From contig CM077833.1 of assembly GCA_039720395.1 (NCBI GenBank), positions 15,747,133 through 15,811,132 of the forward strand: DNA of 64,000 nucleotides, written 5' to 3'. Shown here piece by piece: positions 25,415-37,260 of this stretch; position 1 is the stretch's first letter; every line of letters starts with the position of its first letter. Position numbers and translations under genes: made by a program. The notes under the pieces are model-generated. The model did no database searches, was not told where the DNA came from, and saw only the letters and a program-made list of their open reading frames with translations. The DNA comes from Liquidambar formosana. Taxonomy: Eukaryota; Streptophyta; Magnoliopsida; Saxifragales; Altingiaceae.

Positions 25415-26040
25415 AAGGGCATGTCTGGTTACTCCATGAATGGATTGCATTGGTAATTTCCTATTCCCCAAATGGTTACCTCAACTTCTGTACTTGACTC
25501 TTCTTTTGAGGTAATCTTCTCACCTCTAAAGCATCTCCCTCTATGATGATGTGGTTGTGTTAATGCAACTTACCATCAAAGCCTCTCAAGCTGTCATGAG
25601 TTGATCTTACTCATATATGTCATACATATCGGATTTCAAATTAACTGAATATTGGAAAACTTTTGATGTATCAACTTATATATATATATATTTATAAATA
25701 AAATCATAATTTAACTCACTTTATAGATAACATAATTCTTAATCTTCAATTAATTTAAAATTCGACATGTATGATGTACATAAAAGAGAATGCATAATCC
25801 AATGGTTGGATTGACAAAATATTTACCCCTAACAAATATATATTAGGATAATGATCAGCTAAGCACGTGTTGATATAACTTATATCAACACCTATATTGA
25901 GAGTTGTACTTTGTGCATTAGTGGGATATGAAGTACATTGGACTAATGCAAGGGATACAACCCCTAATGCATGGTGCTGATATAACTTTATCAACACGTG
26001 TTGATGGGAACATAACCGTATATATATATATATATATATA

Positions 26041-26528
26041 TATAATAAAAATAGTATAAGGGGAGAGATCTATTATTCTCATTATGTGGAAATTCTTTGA
26101 ACAGGAATAGCAATCCGAAGAACACCTAAGTTAGGACGGGACACGTTGGTCTCTATGGCAGCCTAGCTAAGAAGCACGGATACGAATACGTGATACGAGT
26201 ATGATACAATACAGATACGTGGACATAACAAATTTTCAAAATTTAAGACATGACACGGCGAAGATACGACATTAATAGAATATTTATAATAAAAATAGTA
26301 TAAAGGGAGAGATCTATTATTCTCATTATGTGGAAATTCTTTGAACAGGAATAGCAGTCCGAAGAACACCTAAGTTAGGATGGGACACGTTGGTCTCTAT
26401 GGTAGCCTAGCTAAGAAGCACGGATATGAATACGTGATAGGAGTATGATATAACACAAATACGCAGACACAACAAATCTTCAAAATTTAGGACATGACAC
26501 CGCAAGGATACGGCATTAATAGAATATT
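26041..26528. repeat. Tandem duplication, 244-bp period
   Basis: The unit at 26041-26284 is repeated at 26285-26528 with few differences. Each begins TATAATAAAAATAGTATAA and contains GGACACGTTGGTCTCTATGG and AAGAAGCACGGATA. The high similarity indicates a fairly recent duplication. The GGATACG-rich part resembles the end of a dispersed plant element, whose other side may lie near 26700-26770. Confidence 0.85.
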
Positions 26529-27810
26529 TATTTTTATACAGATAATTATAAAACATCACGTAACATCATACAAATCATTCAAAATGAATACCTTTATATT
26601 GTTTTTATAAATCTAGTTGAGTTGTAAGTAGAAAATATATGACAAAAAGGAAAATAATGAACAATAAGAAGGGAAAAAAAGGCAAAGGGAGAAGTGTCGT
26701 TTCGGAGGAATGTCGAACAAGTGTTGTGTCTGGTACGTGTCCGACACGGCTACGTGGCCTTTGAGGAAGTGTCCTAGTAAGTATTAATTCCTGCCCTAGA
26801 GATGGAACATCAAGCTGCACATGAGCTCGAACTGAAAGTCGGAACAAACAGTCCAAAGATGCGCAAGTAACCTGTTCAAGAGTTTAGCATTCACCCCAAA
26901 CTCAAGACTAAAGCCAGTAGACTCGAAGCAACCGAACTCAACAACTATTATCTTAACCATGGTTGAGCTTGCTTATCATGGTCGACTGACCCTAGCTGGA
27001 TGGTTACAAAGTTAATTAGGGTCAACCCTAACTTAACCTAGACGGTTATAAACCAAATTGGGATTAGCCCTTACATTCATCTACAAATACAACACCTTCA
27101 ACTAGAACAAGGTATAATGACCTAACCCATCTTCTGCCTCTAGCTCCAATTCTCCATTTCCTGACCTCCACTGACTTTAGCAACTGAGGAGATTTGGTCA
27201 GATCCACTCCTACCATCCTCTAACCTCCTTTCTTTGTCTTTGCCGATCCATTGGTTGAGGCAATTTCACTGTCAACGTGCTAGTTTGTATTTTTCACCAC
27301 ACTTACCAAAAACCAAAAAAAAAAAAAAAAAAAAAAAAACTGTAAGAATAATACTCCGTCCATCCTACAAAAATAAGCCATTTTTTTTACTTTTACCGTT
27401 CCAAAATTTTTGTCCATGTTAAAAGTCAAATCTTAAAATTTTTAAACTTTCTTATACTATCCTTTGTTATTTCAATAATTACTCTCAACACGAAATCCAA
27501 TACGAAGTAAGAGAGTACTTTTGGAAAGGGACCATGCTATTTCGCCCATATTTTTCCACTCATCCATATGTAGCAGCTTTTCCTTATTCTATGATGGCCC
27601 CACATGCAAGGGCGGAGCCAGGAATTAAAATTCCCTTGGGCTAGGTAAAAAACTAATAAAAAAATGAGATTTTTGTTTGTTGTATTAGAGAAACTTCTCC
27701 AATCCCCATTTCCCTCCCATTGTTTTTATTATGTAGTATGTATTGGTTGTCCAATGCATTGAATCGAGAAGCTTCCTCAGTTCCACCTTTCTCTTCCCCC
27801 CTCCCTTTTT
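26529..27810. other. Intergenic stretch, repeat-derived
   Basis: No gene is supported. The stretch contains GTGTCCGACACGG-like sequence near 26740 (probably the other end of the GGATACG-rich element), a poly-A tract at 27317-27340, and a CAAGGGCGGAGCCAGG motif at 27608, a phrase shared with 45330. Confidence 0.5.
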
Positions 27811-28397
27811 GGGAAAATATCCAAAAACTCCCTCAAAAATAAATTCATATCCAAAAACTCCATTAAATATTTTTCTTATCCATCTAATCCAAATAAAAAA
27901 GAATCATATCTATTAACTCCAACCAGTTAATTTTTTGTTTACTGTTGTTAAAAGAAAAGAGTGATTCGACTAAAATACTCTTCTTTGACATTAATATATT
28001 TAATGAAAAAATTGCATATTTAACTGAATTTCTACTTTTATCCTTTTTAGTGTAATTAGAAAAAAATTAACTATTATTAATTAATTCTTTTCTAACATAC
28101 ACATGGGGGAAGGGAGAAGAAAAATAGGGAGTGGGAGAGCAAGTCTACAAGTTTGGGAAATGAGGGGGCAAAAGGGAAAATTCACTTGAATATAAATTTT
28201 TGTCATTAAACATATTATTGTGAAATAAGGGCATTTTAGTCGGATCACTTTTTTCTTTTAACTGCAATAAACAAAAATTTAATTGATTAGAGTTAATGGA
28301 TATAATTCTTTTTTATTTGGATTAGATGGATAAGAAAAATATTTAATGGGGTTTTTAGATATGATTTTATATTTGAGGGAGGTTTTGGATATTTCCC
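27811..28397. mobile_element. Long-TIR Mutator-like MITE (copy B)
   Basis: The termini GGGAAAATATCC and GGATATTTCCC begin inverted repeats of roughly 190 bp at high identity, including the shared block CTTATCCATCTAATCCAAAT. Total length is 587 bp with no coding capacity. It is related to the element at 17362-17820. The target duplication could not be resolved in the poly-T flanks. Confidence 0.8.
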
Positions 28398-28426
28398 TTT
28401 TTTTTCATTTTTTATTTTTTTCTCTA

Positions 28427-28820
28427 GGGGCTGGTTATTGCAACACATAGTTTTATTTACACAACTTATTAATTTTAATTTTTCAAGATCTTAAAAAAAT
28501 ATAAAAAAATTTTATGAACTCTTGTAGTGTTATCTATTAGATAATACCATTTTGAACAACTTTAAAGAAGAAAGTTTTTTCAAAATCTTTCGTTTGAATG
28601 GACTTTTTGGCCAAAAATGAACAAATACCATAAATGGCCAAAAAGTTCACATAAATGACAAATTTTACTAAACTTTCTTATGCAAAGTTGTTCAAAATCA
28701 TATTTTTTAGTGGATTTCGTCATCATTTTTCATAAACATCTTTTATATTTTCTATCCAACTTTGATAAATTAAAATTAGTGGGTGTGCAAATGAAATTAA
28801 GGGGTTGCAATAACCACCCC
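28427..28820. mobile_element. MULE-type MITE, GGTTATTGCAAC family, copy 1
   Basis: The terminal inverted repeat is GGGGCTGGTTATTGCAAC on the left; the right end reads GTTGCAATAACCACCCC. The inner arms share blocks around CAAAGTTGTTCAAAAT and GAAAGTTTTTTCAAAATCT in inverted order, so most of the element is palindromic. About 394 bp. Two further copies are at 29162-29560 and 59790-61136. Confidence 0.8.
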
Positions 28821-29161
28821 TTTTTTATTATTACCTTTTGGGCCTCTTGTTGCAAGAACTTGGAAAGGTTTTTTTGGGCTAGAGCCTTTTACAGTTTTAT
28901 CACCTGGGTTAAAAGTAAAACCCACCATAATAATAAAATTAAAAAAAAAAAAAACTAGGCCAGGGCTACAGCATAGTGTATCCCTTTGTGTGCCTCTGCC
29001 CTTGCTCACATGGTTTCTTTCATCTATATATTTTTGACATGTAAAGTAGTCGGGTGGTAAGGTGTGGCAAAGTATAGGTGAAATAGCATTTTTCTTTGAA
29101 AAAAAGGAGTTTAATAAATACTAACAAGTCAAGATAATGATGGCCTTTTTTTAAAGAGTCA

Positions 29162-29560
29162 GGCTATTGCCACTACATAAAATACTCTAAGGCCCCCATT
29201 TAATTTACATTTTTAAGGTTTTATGAAAAATATAAAAAAAAATTATGAAAATTAATCACATAATCTATTAGAAAACATCATTTTAAACAACTTTATAGAA
29301 TAAAGTTTTTCCAAAATCTATCATTTAAGTAAACCTTTTAGCAATTTTTCATAGAAAATAAAATAGAGATTGTAAAGGCAAAAAAGTATGCTTAAATGAT
29401 AGATTTTGAAAAAAATTTCTTCTACAAAGTTGTTTAGAATGATGTTTTCTAGTGAACAATGAGAATAATTTTTGTAAAAACTTTTTATTTTTTCAATAAA
29501 ACCTCAAAAAATATAAATTAATGGAGGATTTTAAATACTTTATATGATGACAATAACCTT
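29162..29560. mobile_element. MULE-type MITE, same family, copy 2
   Basis: The left end GGCTATTGCCACTAC pairs with the right end reading inward GGTTATTGTCATCA. The inner palindromic arms around CTACAAAGTTGTTTAGAATG match copies 1 and 3. About 400 bp. It lies about 300 bp upstream of the dehydrogenase start codon and so may contribute to that gene's promoter region. Confidence 0.75.
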
Positions 29561-29863
29561 ATTTTTTTTTAAATTACATATTTTATCAAACTTTGATCTA
29601 TTTTTGTGGGAGGGTAGGCGAATAAGTTTTTCACCTCTTTTCTCGTACTCGTATTTCGGAGTATTTTGGAATCGGAAGTCGTACGGAAAGAGTGGCGATT
29701 TAGTCTTGTACGTGGAATAAGGCAGGCCATAAGTCCAAGCACATCCCGTTCGCGTTCGTGCGCAAGTTACCACTGCCTCCACTCGCACTCCAAATTTTTT
29801 TCCAAATATATGGGAAATGCAACGCTGCACTTCCAAATTCATATTTCCATCAAACCATTCACA

Positions 29864-32800
29864 ATGTTCCTCCTCAAGGTCCACTCTTCTCTCCCTTTTT
29901 TACTCTAGTTTCAAGGTTTTTCCTTGTTTAAAATTTCGTCTTCTTGTATATACTCACACGCATAGGTGTGTGTGTGCTGATTCCTTATGGTTGTGTTTTA
30001 CAGACATGGAGATCAACAGCTTTTTCTGTGTATGGGTACTTGAATTTCACCAAATCTGGTTTCATGTAAGTCCAATTGAGGCTAAATTATTCGTGGGTAA
30101 TCCTCGAAATTAGGAAAACATAAATAATGATTGAATTATGTAGTGTAAAGGGCACGACATTTTGGAAAATGGCTTTTTACTTGCCCTCTGTTTGGTTGCC
30201 AAGAAAACTGAGGAAAAGAAAAAAAAAAAAAAAGGTACAAATTTTGTTGCTTCGGTTTTTGGAAAAATTGAAGAGCTCACCTCCGTTAAGCCAACCAGTT
30301 TGAATGGAACCTTTTGTATTCTCATGTCCCTAAATAATTACAAAGCTTACGTACAACCATTTTTTTTTCCTTTCTCAGCAACCAAGCGTAGTAGTTATTA
30401 TTATTTAATCATGAACTGTTTTAGGGATTTTATTGTCTTTAGAAGCTTATGCTTAGGAATTTTAATAAAGATTACTGCTGATTCAATTGATGCTAAAATA
30501 TTACCTTTTCAATTATATAATTGGGTTTTGAATATGTTTATTAACATGTCAATTATGATCTGTAATTATGGTTAAGTGTTTGGGAACCATGTACCCTTTC
30601 ATATTTCCAGATAGCTCAATCAGGAATGAAATGATGTATGGTACTTGTTGGTTCTGACCCATCTCTTTATCCATCTTCTACCTAAGAAAGTAAAAGATAA
30701 GGAAGTTGGAAGAACTTCAAAATTTCTTGATTACAAAGATAAAAATTTATTGATTAAAAAAGCTTCGAAGTAAATAACTTCAAAATTTCTCTTTAATGGG
30801 CCATCAAGAATTTCTTGATTAAAAGTAGGGGCACTCTTTCTTTTTCTTTACTTTTGTTTTATTTATTTTATGTTTATATTATGGGCTTGGGTGTGTTCCA
30901 TTATGTATAGTAAACTCGTAATTGATATCTATTTCCTCATTCCTGGGCAATGATGGTTTTGATCCACAATGCTCAAGTTACCAAGGCTTTGTGCTGAGAT
31001 AGTGCTGCCAGAATTATGGATGTGGTCTCTTCATTTCCCCACTAATTTGGCTTTAATCTATTTTCCAGGGAACATTCGAAAAAATTCAAATCAGAAGATA
31101 TGCAAACACATATAGAAGGGAAGAATTGCATAGTTACAGGAGCTAATTCTGGTATTGGTTACGCAACTGCTCAGGGTCTCGCTTCACGGTGTTGATTCTT
31201 TTTATAACCTTAATTAACTATTTCATTTATTTCATTTGTATTGTGTTTAGAAACTTTAAAAACATTTTTCAGCCAGTATTTACTATATATTATATTAAAT
31301 GTATTTTCAGTGGAGCAACAGTATATATGGTATGTCGTAACAAGGAGAGGGGAGAAGCTGCTCTTTCTAAAATTCAGTCAATGACTGGCAACCAAAATGT
31401 GTACTTGGAGGTATTTGGTTCCCTCTTTTCTTATTGGTGAAACTTTGAGGAACCATTTATGAGTAGCATCTGTGATGTGTCATATGTGTTAGGGCTTGGA
31501 TGGTTCAAATTTGGTATTACTTGAAAATTCACAATTGTTCACTTGATAACTCAGTGACTCATGCTTCGATCTCAAGTGGCTTATTAACTTTAGCATGCAG
31601 GTTTGTGATCTTTCTTCTGTTAATGAGATCAAGTCCTTTGCATCCAGATTTTCTTCAAAGGATGTGCCAGTTCATGTTCTGGTAAAGTTTCCTTTTTTTT
31701 TGCTATATAAAAATATATTATTTTCCATAACTAAAATATCTTATGTACATGTTTTAGTGTTTGTACTTTCTTTAAACCAAACTATTGCATTATTTGGTGA
31801 GAGACCATCCTTTCTTTGCTAGATGAATTTTGAAATTTTCTAGGCTGTTGTTGCTGTAAACTCCTGCATTATTGATGGGAAATCTAATGTTGACAAAATT
31901 TGCTTTCTTTAGGTTAACAACGCTGGCTTACTTGAGCATAATCTTATTAAGACATCAGAAGGGTGCGTCCCCACTTCTTGATCATTAGTGCTGCAAACCA
32001 GATTTAATTAATTTATTCCTTTTTACCTCTGTAAAAAAATTAATTCACTGTCTTTGTTATTTTATATAATTGCAGATTCGAGTTGAATTTTGCTGTAAAT
32101 GTATTAGGCACTTATGCCATCACAGAATTGATGTTGCCATTGCTTAAGAAAGCTGCGCCTGATGCTCGAGTAATTACAGTTTCTTCTGGTGGAATGTACA
32201 CAGCTCCCTTGACCAAAGATCTACAGGTAGGTGAATTTGTAACATTCATCTTAGCTGCCCCCATTTCACTATTGGATATTTATGAAATCTCTGTTAAATG
32301 TCTTAAAATCTTAATGCAGTTTAACCATAGCAAGTTCGATGGGGTGGAACAGTATGGTCGAAATAAGCGAGTTCAGGTCAGTAAAATTTATATTTTGATT
32401 ATGAGCGCTTTAGGGCGTCTACAAGATACGTTTTCAGATACCGCTATACAATTGCAACCCGTCTTTGCTCAATGGATACAAAACACCCATGCTTTAGCAC
32501 CTGGTGCAACGGCTCCTTGTGCAACAACAAGCACCAGTTTGACTCGGGGGGGTGGTGAATTTTGGACCTCAAGATCCTGCTGCTCGTGGTGTTTCACTAA
32601 GAATTTTCGACCATACTTTGAGCAATAAGATATTAAAATTAAGCGGCTGCATAAAATGCTTGTAGTACAATTATTTTTATGGAAAATTAAAAGAAAAAAA
32701 AAAGTATTGCAGGTTTCTGCAGAAGATTTTTACCTGTACTACTGGAAAATTTACCACATACTTCTTGATTAGTGTCAGTTTACTTAAATAGGGGGGAAGA

Positions 32801-35800
32801 AAAAGTCTGGATCATGTGCTATTAACATTAATACAATAGATTAAAATTCACTGTGCAGCGCAGGTCAGTAAAGTTGTTTGGGACCTCCATCTATTAGCTG
32901 AGGTGATTAGGTTGGTTTCTCCTAACATAGAGAGCCATGAGCAAAATAAAGTCATCCATCTCCATATTTCTTCACAAAACATCTTCATAGGCTTATCATT
33001 AGAAAACCCCATAGAGAGACATCAGATTGCCAACTACAAAAGTACAAAAGCTTGAAACAAACCTCTTATCTAAATTTTCACGTATTCAATTGGCATTCGA
33101 AAAACCAACTGTCGCCAAATTGTTTGAGGATTTTATAATTAAACCCTTACCAAGAGCACTCTTTAAAGATCTCAAGATTCGACTTATGACTTCTCAGTGT
33201 TATTGTTTATGATTTTGCACAAACTAACTAATCACTTCCACAGAAAAATCAATGTTAGGACCTATTACAGTCAAGTAAATTAATTTCATACAAAAGCATT
33301 CAATACTTGCCTGGTTCGTAAAACACTTCCCTGTTATTTCTACTTAACTTTGTATTGGAATCCATTAGAGTATAAAATGGTACATTTCCCATCATACTAG
33401 TCTCTTAAAAAGGTCAACTACACATTTCCTTTGAGACAATGAGATTCCTTACTTCAATCTGACCACTTCATACCCAAGAGATAGTGGATTTGTCATAAGT
33501 CTTTCATAAGAAAATGTTTACTTAAGTGAAGTTTCAACGACTAAGTACAAAACAAGAATACCAGATCCCATTTGACCAAATCACAGTTGAAAGAGTTAAA
33601 ATAGAAGACAAGAGGGACCTAAATAAAACAAATCCGTACAGTTCGTACATTTGTATGGATGGCACTTTTCGAGTGCCTCGTAATGTGTACTTTAATTCTT
33701 TGTACAGACCCGTGGCATTTTGGTGTTTTTATAAGGCTGTTATAGAGTTTTGAAGTGATTTAATGTGCCAAAACCCTAGTTTTTGATTTTGATTTTTCGT
33801 CACTTTCCAAGTACATGTGTTCATCCGTAGATGATGCATGTTCTATTTTGGTATTGATTGCTTAGTTGTGAAATGTATAAGAAGTTTCAAGATATGTTAA
33901 TGACTTAATGGTGAAGTAGTTGATTGTGGTTGTTCATTAAGGTGTATAATGCCTCTTTGTGGTTGTTTGAGATATTATGAAGGATTTTGAAAGTTCCTTT
34001 CATCCCTTCATTTAATGTTATTAATTTATTAAGGTGTATTCTGCATCTTTATGGTTATTTGAGGTGTTTTGGACTTTAAAAAATGCTACAGTGCTATTGG
34101 TTTAGTCCATTCATATCAATGGCCGAGTCTAGCTCCATGAAAGTAGCATTTGTCCCTTCGTCTGATGTTATTAATATGAAAGTCACTTCTATAAGTTAAA
34201 TTGCCCTAATTGCTTGTTGTGGGCACAAGCAATAACGATTGCATTGGGTACAAGGAAGAACTTGAAGTTTATTTTGTTGGGTCCTTCATCTCAAAACAGT
34301 AAGGAGTATAAGGAGTGGGAAGCAGAAAGCTATGTTGTTATATCTTGGTTGTGAAATAGTATGGAGTTATTCATGAGCTCCAATGTTATGTTTTTTTCTA
34401 CTGCCGAAGAGATTTGGGAGGCAGTCCGAAAGACAAATTCCATAGAGAAGAATGTATTTCATGTTTATGATGTCTATCCGAATTTATTTAATCTTCACTA
34501 GTCTAGCAATATGGTCAGTAAGTATTATAGTAATTTCAAAAAGGTTGTTAGATGAATTGGACAAGTATCACCCTATGATTGGTGATGTTGAGGTGCATAA
34601 CAAATTATGGTAGTTAGATCTAGTGTAAAGGCTGAGTACATACTACAAAACCATGGCTTACACAGCTAGCGAAATGTTGTGGGTAAAGCATCTTTTATAG
34701 GAGATGAAGATTTTGAGTGATAAGCCTATAAAGATGTTTGTGATAATTAAGCTAATATGTATATTGATGGTAAAATTGTGTTTCTTAAGAGAACCAAGCA
34801 CATTGAAATTGATTGTCAATTTGTTTGTGAGTTGGTGATGAAGAAGGAATTTGTTACGTCTTTTGTGAGATCGAGTGTTGAGTTAGGAAATTTGTTCACT
34901 AAAGTTGTGGGTAAGGCATTGTTTTGTGATCTTGTAACAAGCTGGGTATGATAGATATCTATGATCTAGCTTGAGGAGTGTTAAAGTTGTTAGTTATTAG
35001 TATATCCGTAAAGGAGTATATTTGTAATTCCAATTTATTTATTATTTTATATAAGGGCTTGTTTAACTATTCTAGGGTTAGTCGCCTACTTTATTCTCTC
35101 TATTCTTTCTTTCATCTTTTACAAACCTATTAATGTGTGTTTGCGGTCCACTGCATAGGCTTATACATATACCAATGTTATAATAACAGAATTCTATGTC
35201 ATAATTAATTGGTATCTAGACCTAGTCACATCACTTACATCTAGAATACGAATATCTTTTTTCTTTGTAGAGATAAAGCTCCAAAAGTGGAAATTTATCA
35301 AAGGCTGCAAATCCTAATATGGAGATTCATTATTCACTTAATAGTAGGGAAATCTATCATAAGACTCCTTTATGTGGAGTGCTCCCTCATAAGTTATGAG
35401 GGCCCCATCATTTGACTGATAAAACAAAAGGGCCTTCTCCGGAGAATGCAAGAATCATTCAACTAATTTTTTTTCCAGCGCATGATATCATGCTTGAACA
35501 TAATTGAAGCATATTCACAAAATAGTAAATCCCAATATGTTAATGGCACATAAAATATTTATATATATATATATAAAATCATAAATAGAGTATACTACTC
35601 GTGATTTAAATTTGTATAAATTTGAATTTTTTATTTGCTTAGCTGCACGCACATTTTTCAGCTTGCACCACATACTGTCTGATAAACATTTCATTTATAA
35701 TATTCTGATCCTAAATTGTTTATTTCATCATTTTCTAAAGTTTCATTGAAGATTTTCATGCCTTGACAACTAATTTCTGTCATTTCTCTAGATTGATATC

Positions 35801-36426
35801 AAAATTTATTTTTCTCAATATTTTTCTAATTTAAGATTAGAGATATCTTCATCAATGTAGGCATTTAAGTCCTTGTGCCGAACTATGTTATAAAATTTAC
35901 AAAAAATGGATTATATTTATTAATTTGAGGGCAATCACTTACACTAGTTATCCTTCTTTGTTAGGTGGCGTTGACCGAAAAGTGGTCTGAAATGTACAAG
36001 AACAAAGGGATTGGATTCTACTCAATGCACCCTGGTTGGGCTGAGACACCTGGAGTTGCTAAGAGTTTGCCTGGATTTTCAAAAGCGTAAGGAACTTTTC
36101 CTTTTAATATTGTTTTGATTAAATTCTACTGGCCTTTAATACTTACAATCCAGTTTGGGTTTATATATGCATATATTAACTAGGAAAAAAAATTCACTGA
36201 CTTAAATGTTTTCAGGTTATCTGGAAAGCTTAGAACAAGTGAAGAAGGCGCGGATACTGTTATTTGGTTGGCTTTACAGCCAAAAGAAAAGTTGGTATCA
36301 GGTGCATTTTATTTTGATAGGGCTGAAGCACCTAAACACCTGCTGTTTGCAGCTACCAGTGGCTCTCATGCCTTGATTGACTCCATTGTCGACAATCTCC
36401 GTTCCTTGTCTACTCTCACATCATAA
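29864..36426 (+). CDS. Short-chain dehydrogenase/reductase (DHRS12-like)
   Basis: Rossmann-fold NAD(P)-dependent oxidoreductase; substrate unknown. Exons: 29864-29878, 30004-30065, 31069-31188, 31311-31410, 31601-31681, 31913-31962, 32076-32226, 32320-32376, 35965-36086, 36216-36426 (969 nt, 322 aa). The cofactor motif TGANSGIG is at residues 49-56, NNAG at 128-131, the catalytic Ser region [10 protein letters not shown] at 175-184, and YGRNK (the YxxxK pair, Y205 and K209) follows, then HPGWAETPG. All family landmarks are intact. The first coding exon is only 15 nt (MFLLK) and joins [17 protein letters not shown] in phase 0, matching the expected N-terminus. The eighth intron (3.6 kb) holds a Copia fragment. 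The gene matches the plant family of Arabidopsis At4g09750 and animal DHRS12. It is convergent with the choline kinase. Confidence 0.94.
34119..35188 (+). mobile_element. Degenerate, internally deleted Ty1/copia fragment
   Basis: From 34119 a broken gag-like frame reads [17 protein letters not shown] and later [12 protein letters not shown], a signature of Copia UBN2-type gag. After about 34620 the sequence jumps to the RNase H end of pol (RTKHIEIDC, then [15 protein letters not shown]). An LTR-like segment starting TGTTA at 34979 and ending TAACA near 35188 follows. Several in-frame stops are present, and protease, integrase and reverse transcriptase are missing. No 5' LTR was found. The copy is dead and lies in the eighth intron of the dehydrogenase gene, in sense orientation. 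Confidence 0.82.
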
Positions 36427-37260
36427 TTCGATAATACTTTTGATGTTTAGGACAACTTTGAGGTACTATTTTAATTTTTAGTCCAAACAAATATGGAGCA
36501 GGTAGTTTTGGCAAAATTAGTGGTTGTAGCACGTAGAATGCATTGGCTCATCATGAATGGCGAAGCTATGGACCTTTGTAGTTGTTTCCCCCGCCCCCAA
36601 AGAAAAAAAAGGAAAAAAAAGAAAAAGAAAAAAGAACATATAGAACACGTTCTCCAGTCATGGTTGTTTGGTTCTATTGCCATCATTTATATTTCTTGGT
36701 CCCCTGCTTAGCATGTGTCCAACTTCATGGTGTTTTCTATTTCCGTTTCCTCCTCACCTATGATGCTATTTAATGATATTCTTTACTGAAGAGGAACCAG
36801 AGTTCAAACCCTGCAATGAGTCAGACCTGTAGAACCCTCCTTCAGTCAAGTAGTTGAAAGTGTAGCAGCAAAAGCCTAAAACTTGGATGACTAAAGATGG
36901 TTCCTTAGCTTATCAATCATCCTAGTTCACAATCAAGGTCCTCTTGCTAAGAGATGTATAATCTTTTTTCTTAACCCTAGGATTGTTATATCCTTGTAAA
37001 ATTGGCATTGACAGATCCCATGAACACTATGTTTGTGTGTTTATTTTGAAGGGCTGGAGTAAAGGAGAGAGTTGGAGTATAGAAAAGGTAGAAACAGCTG
37101 TTACAATAGGTATAGTATGTGTCTACAAGTCGATTCAAAAATACATTCCTTGACATGTATTGTCTGCATGTCCCATCATTCAAATATTAAAACTAACAAC
37201 ACTGTTGGTCGGTGGCTACATTTCTAAATGAATTTACACAATTCAGATGAAGAACTTCCT
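36427..37260. other. Convergent intergenic region between dehydrogenase and choline kinase
   Basis: These 834 bp hold the 3' UTRs of both genes, which point towards each other. No frame here shows homology. Around 36595-36635 there is a purine-rich A/G stretch. A GAGTTCAAACCC motif near 36797 resembles a pol III B box and may be a SINE remnant. Confidence 0.6.

Noticed and set aside
32377..32628. Extension of dehydrogenase exon 8 into a longer open frame
   Set aside because: The frame stays open past the donor at 32377 but loses family homology at once, while the exon at 35965 resumes it in phase. It is intron read-through.
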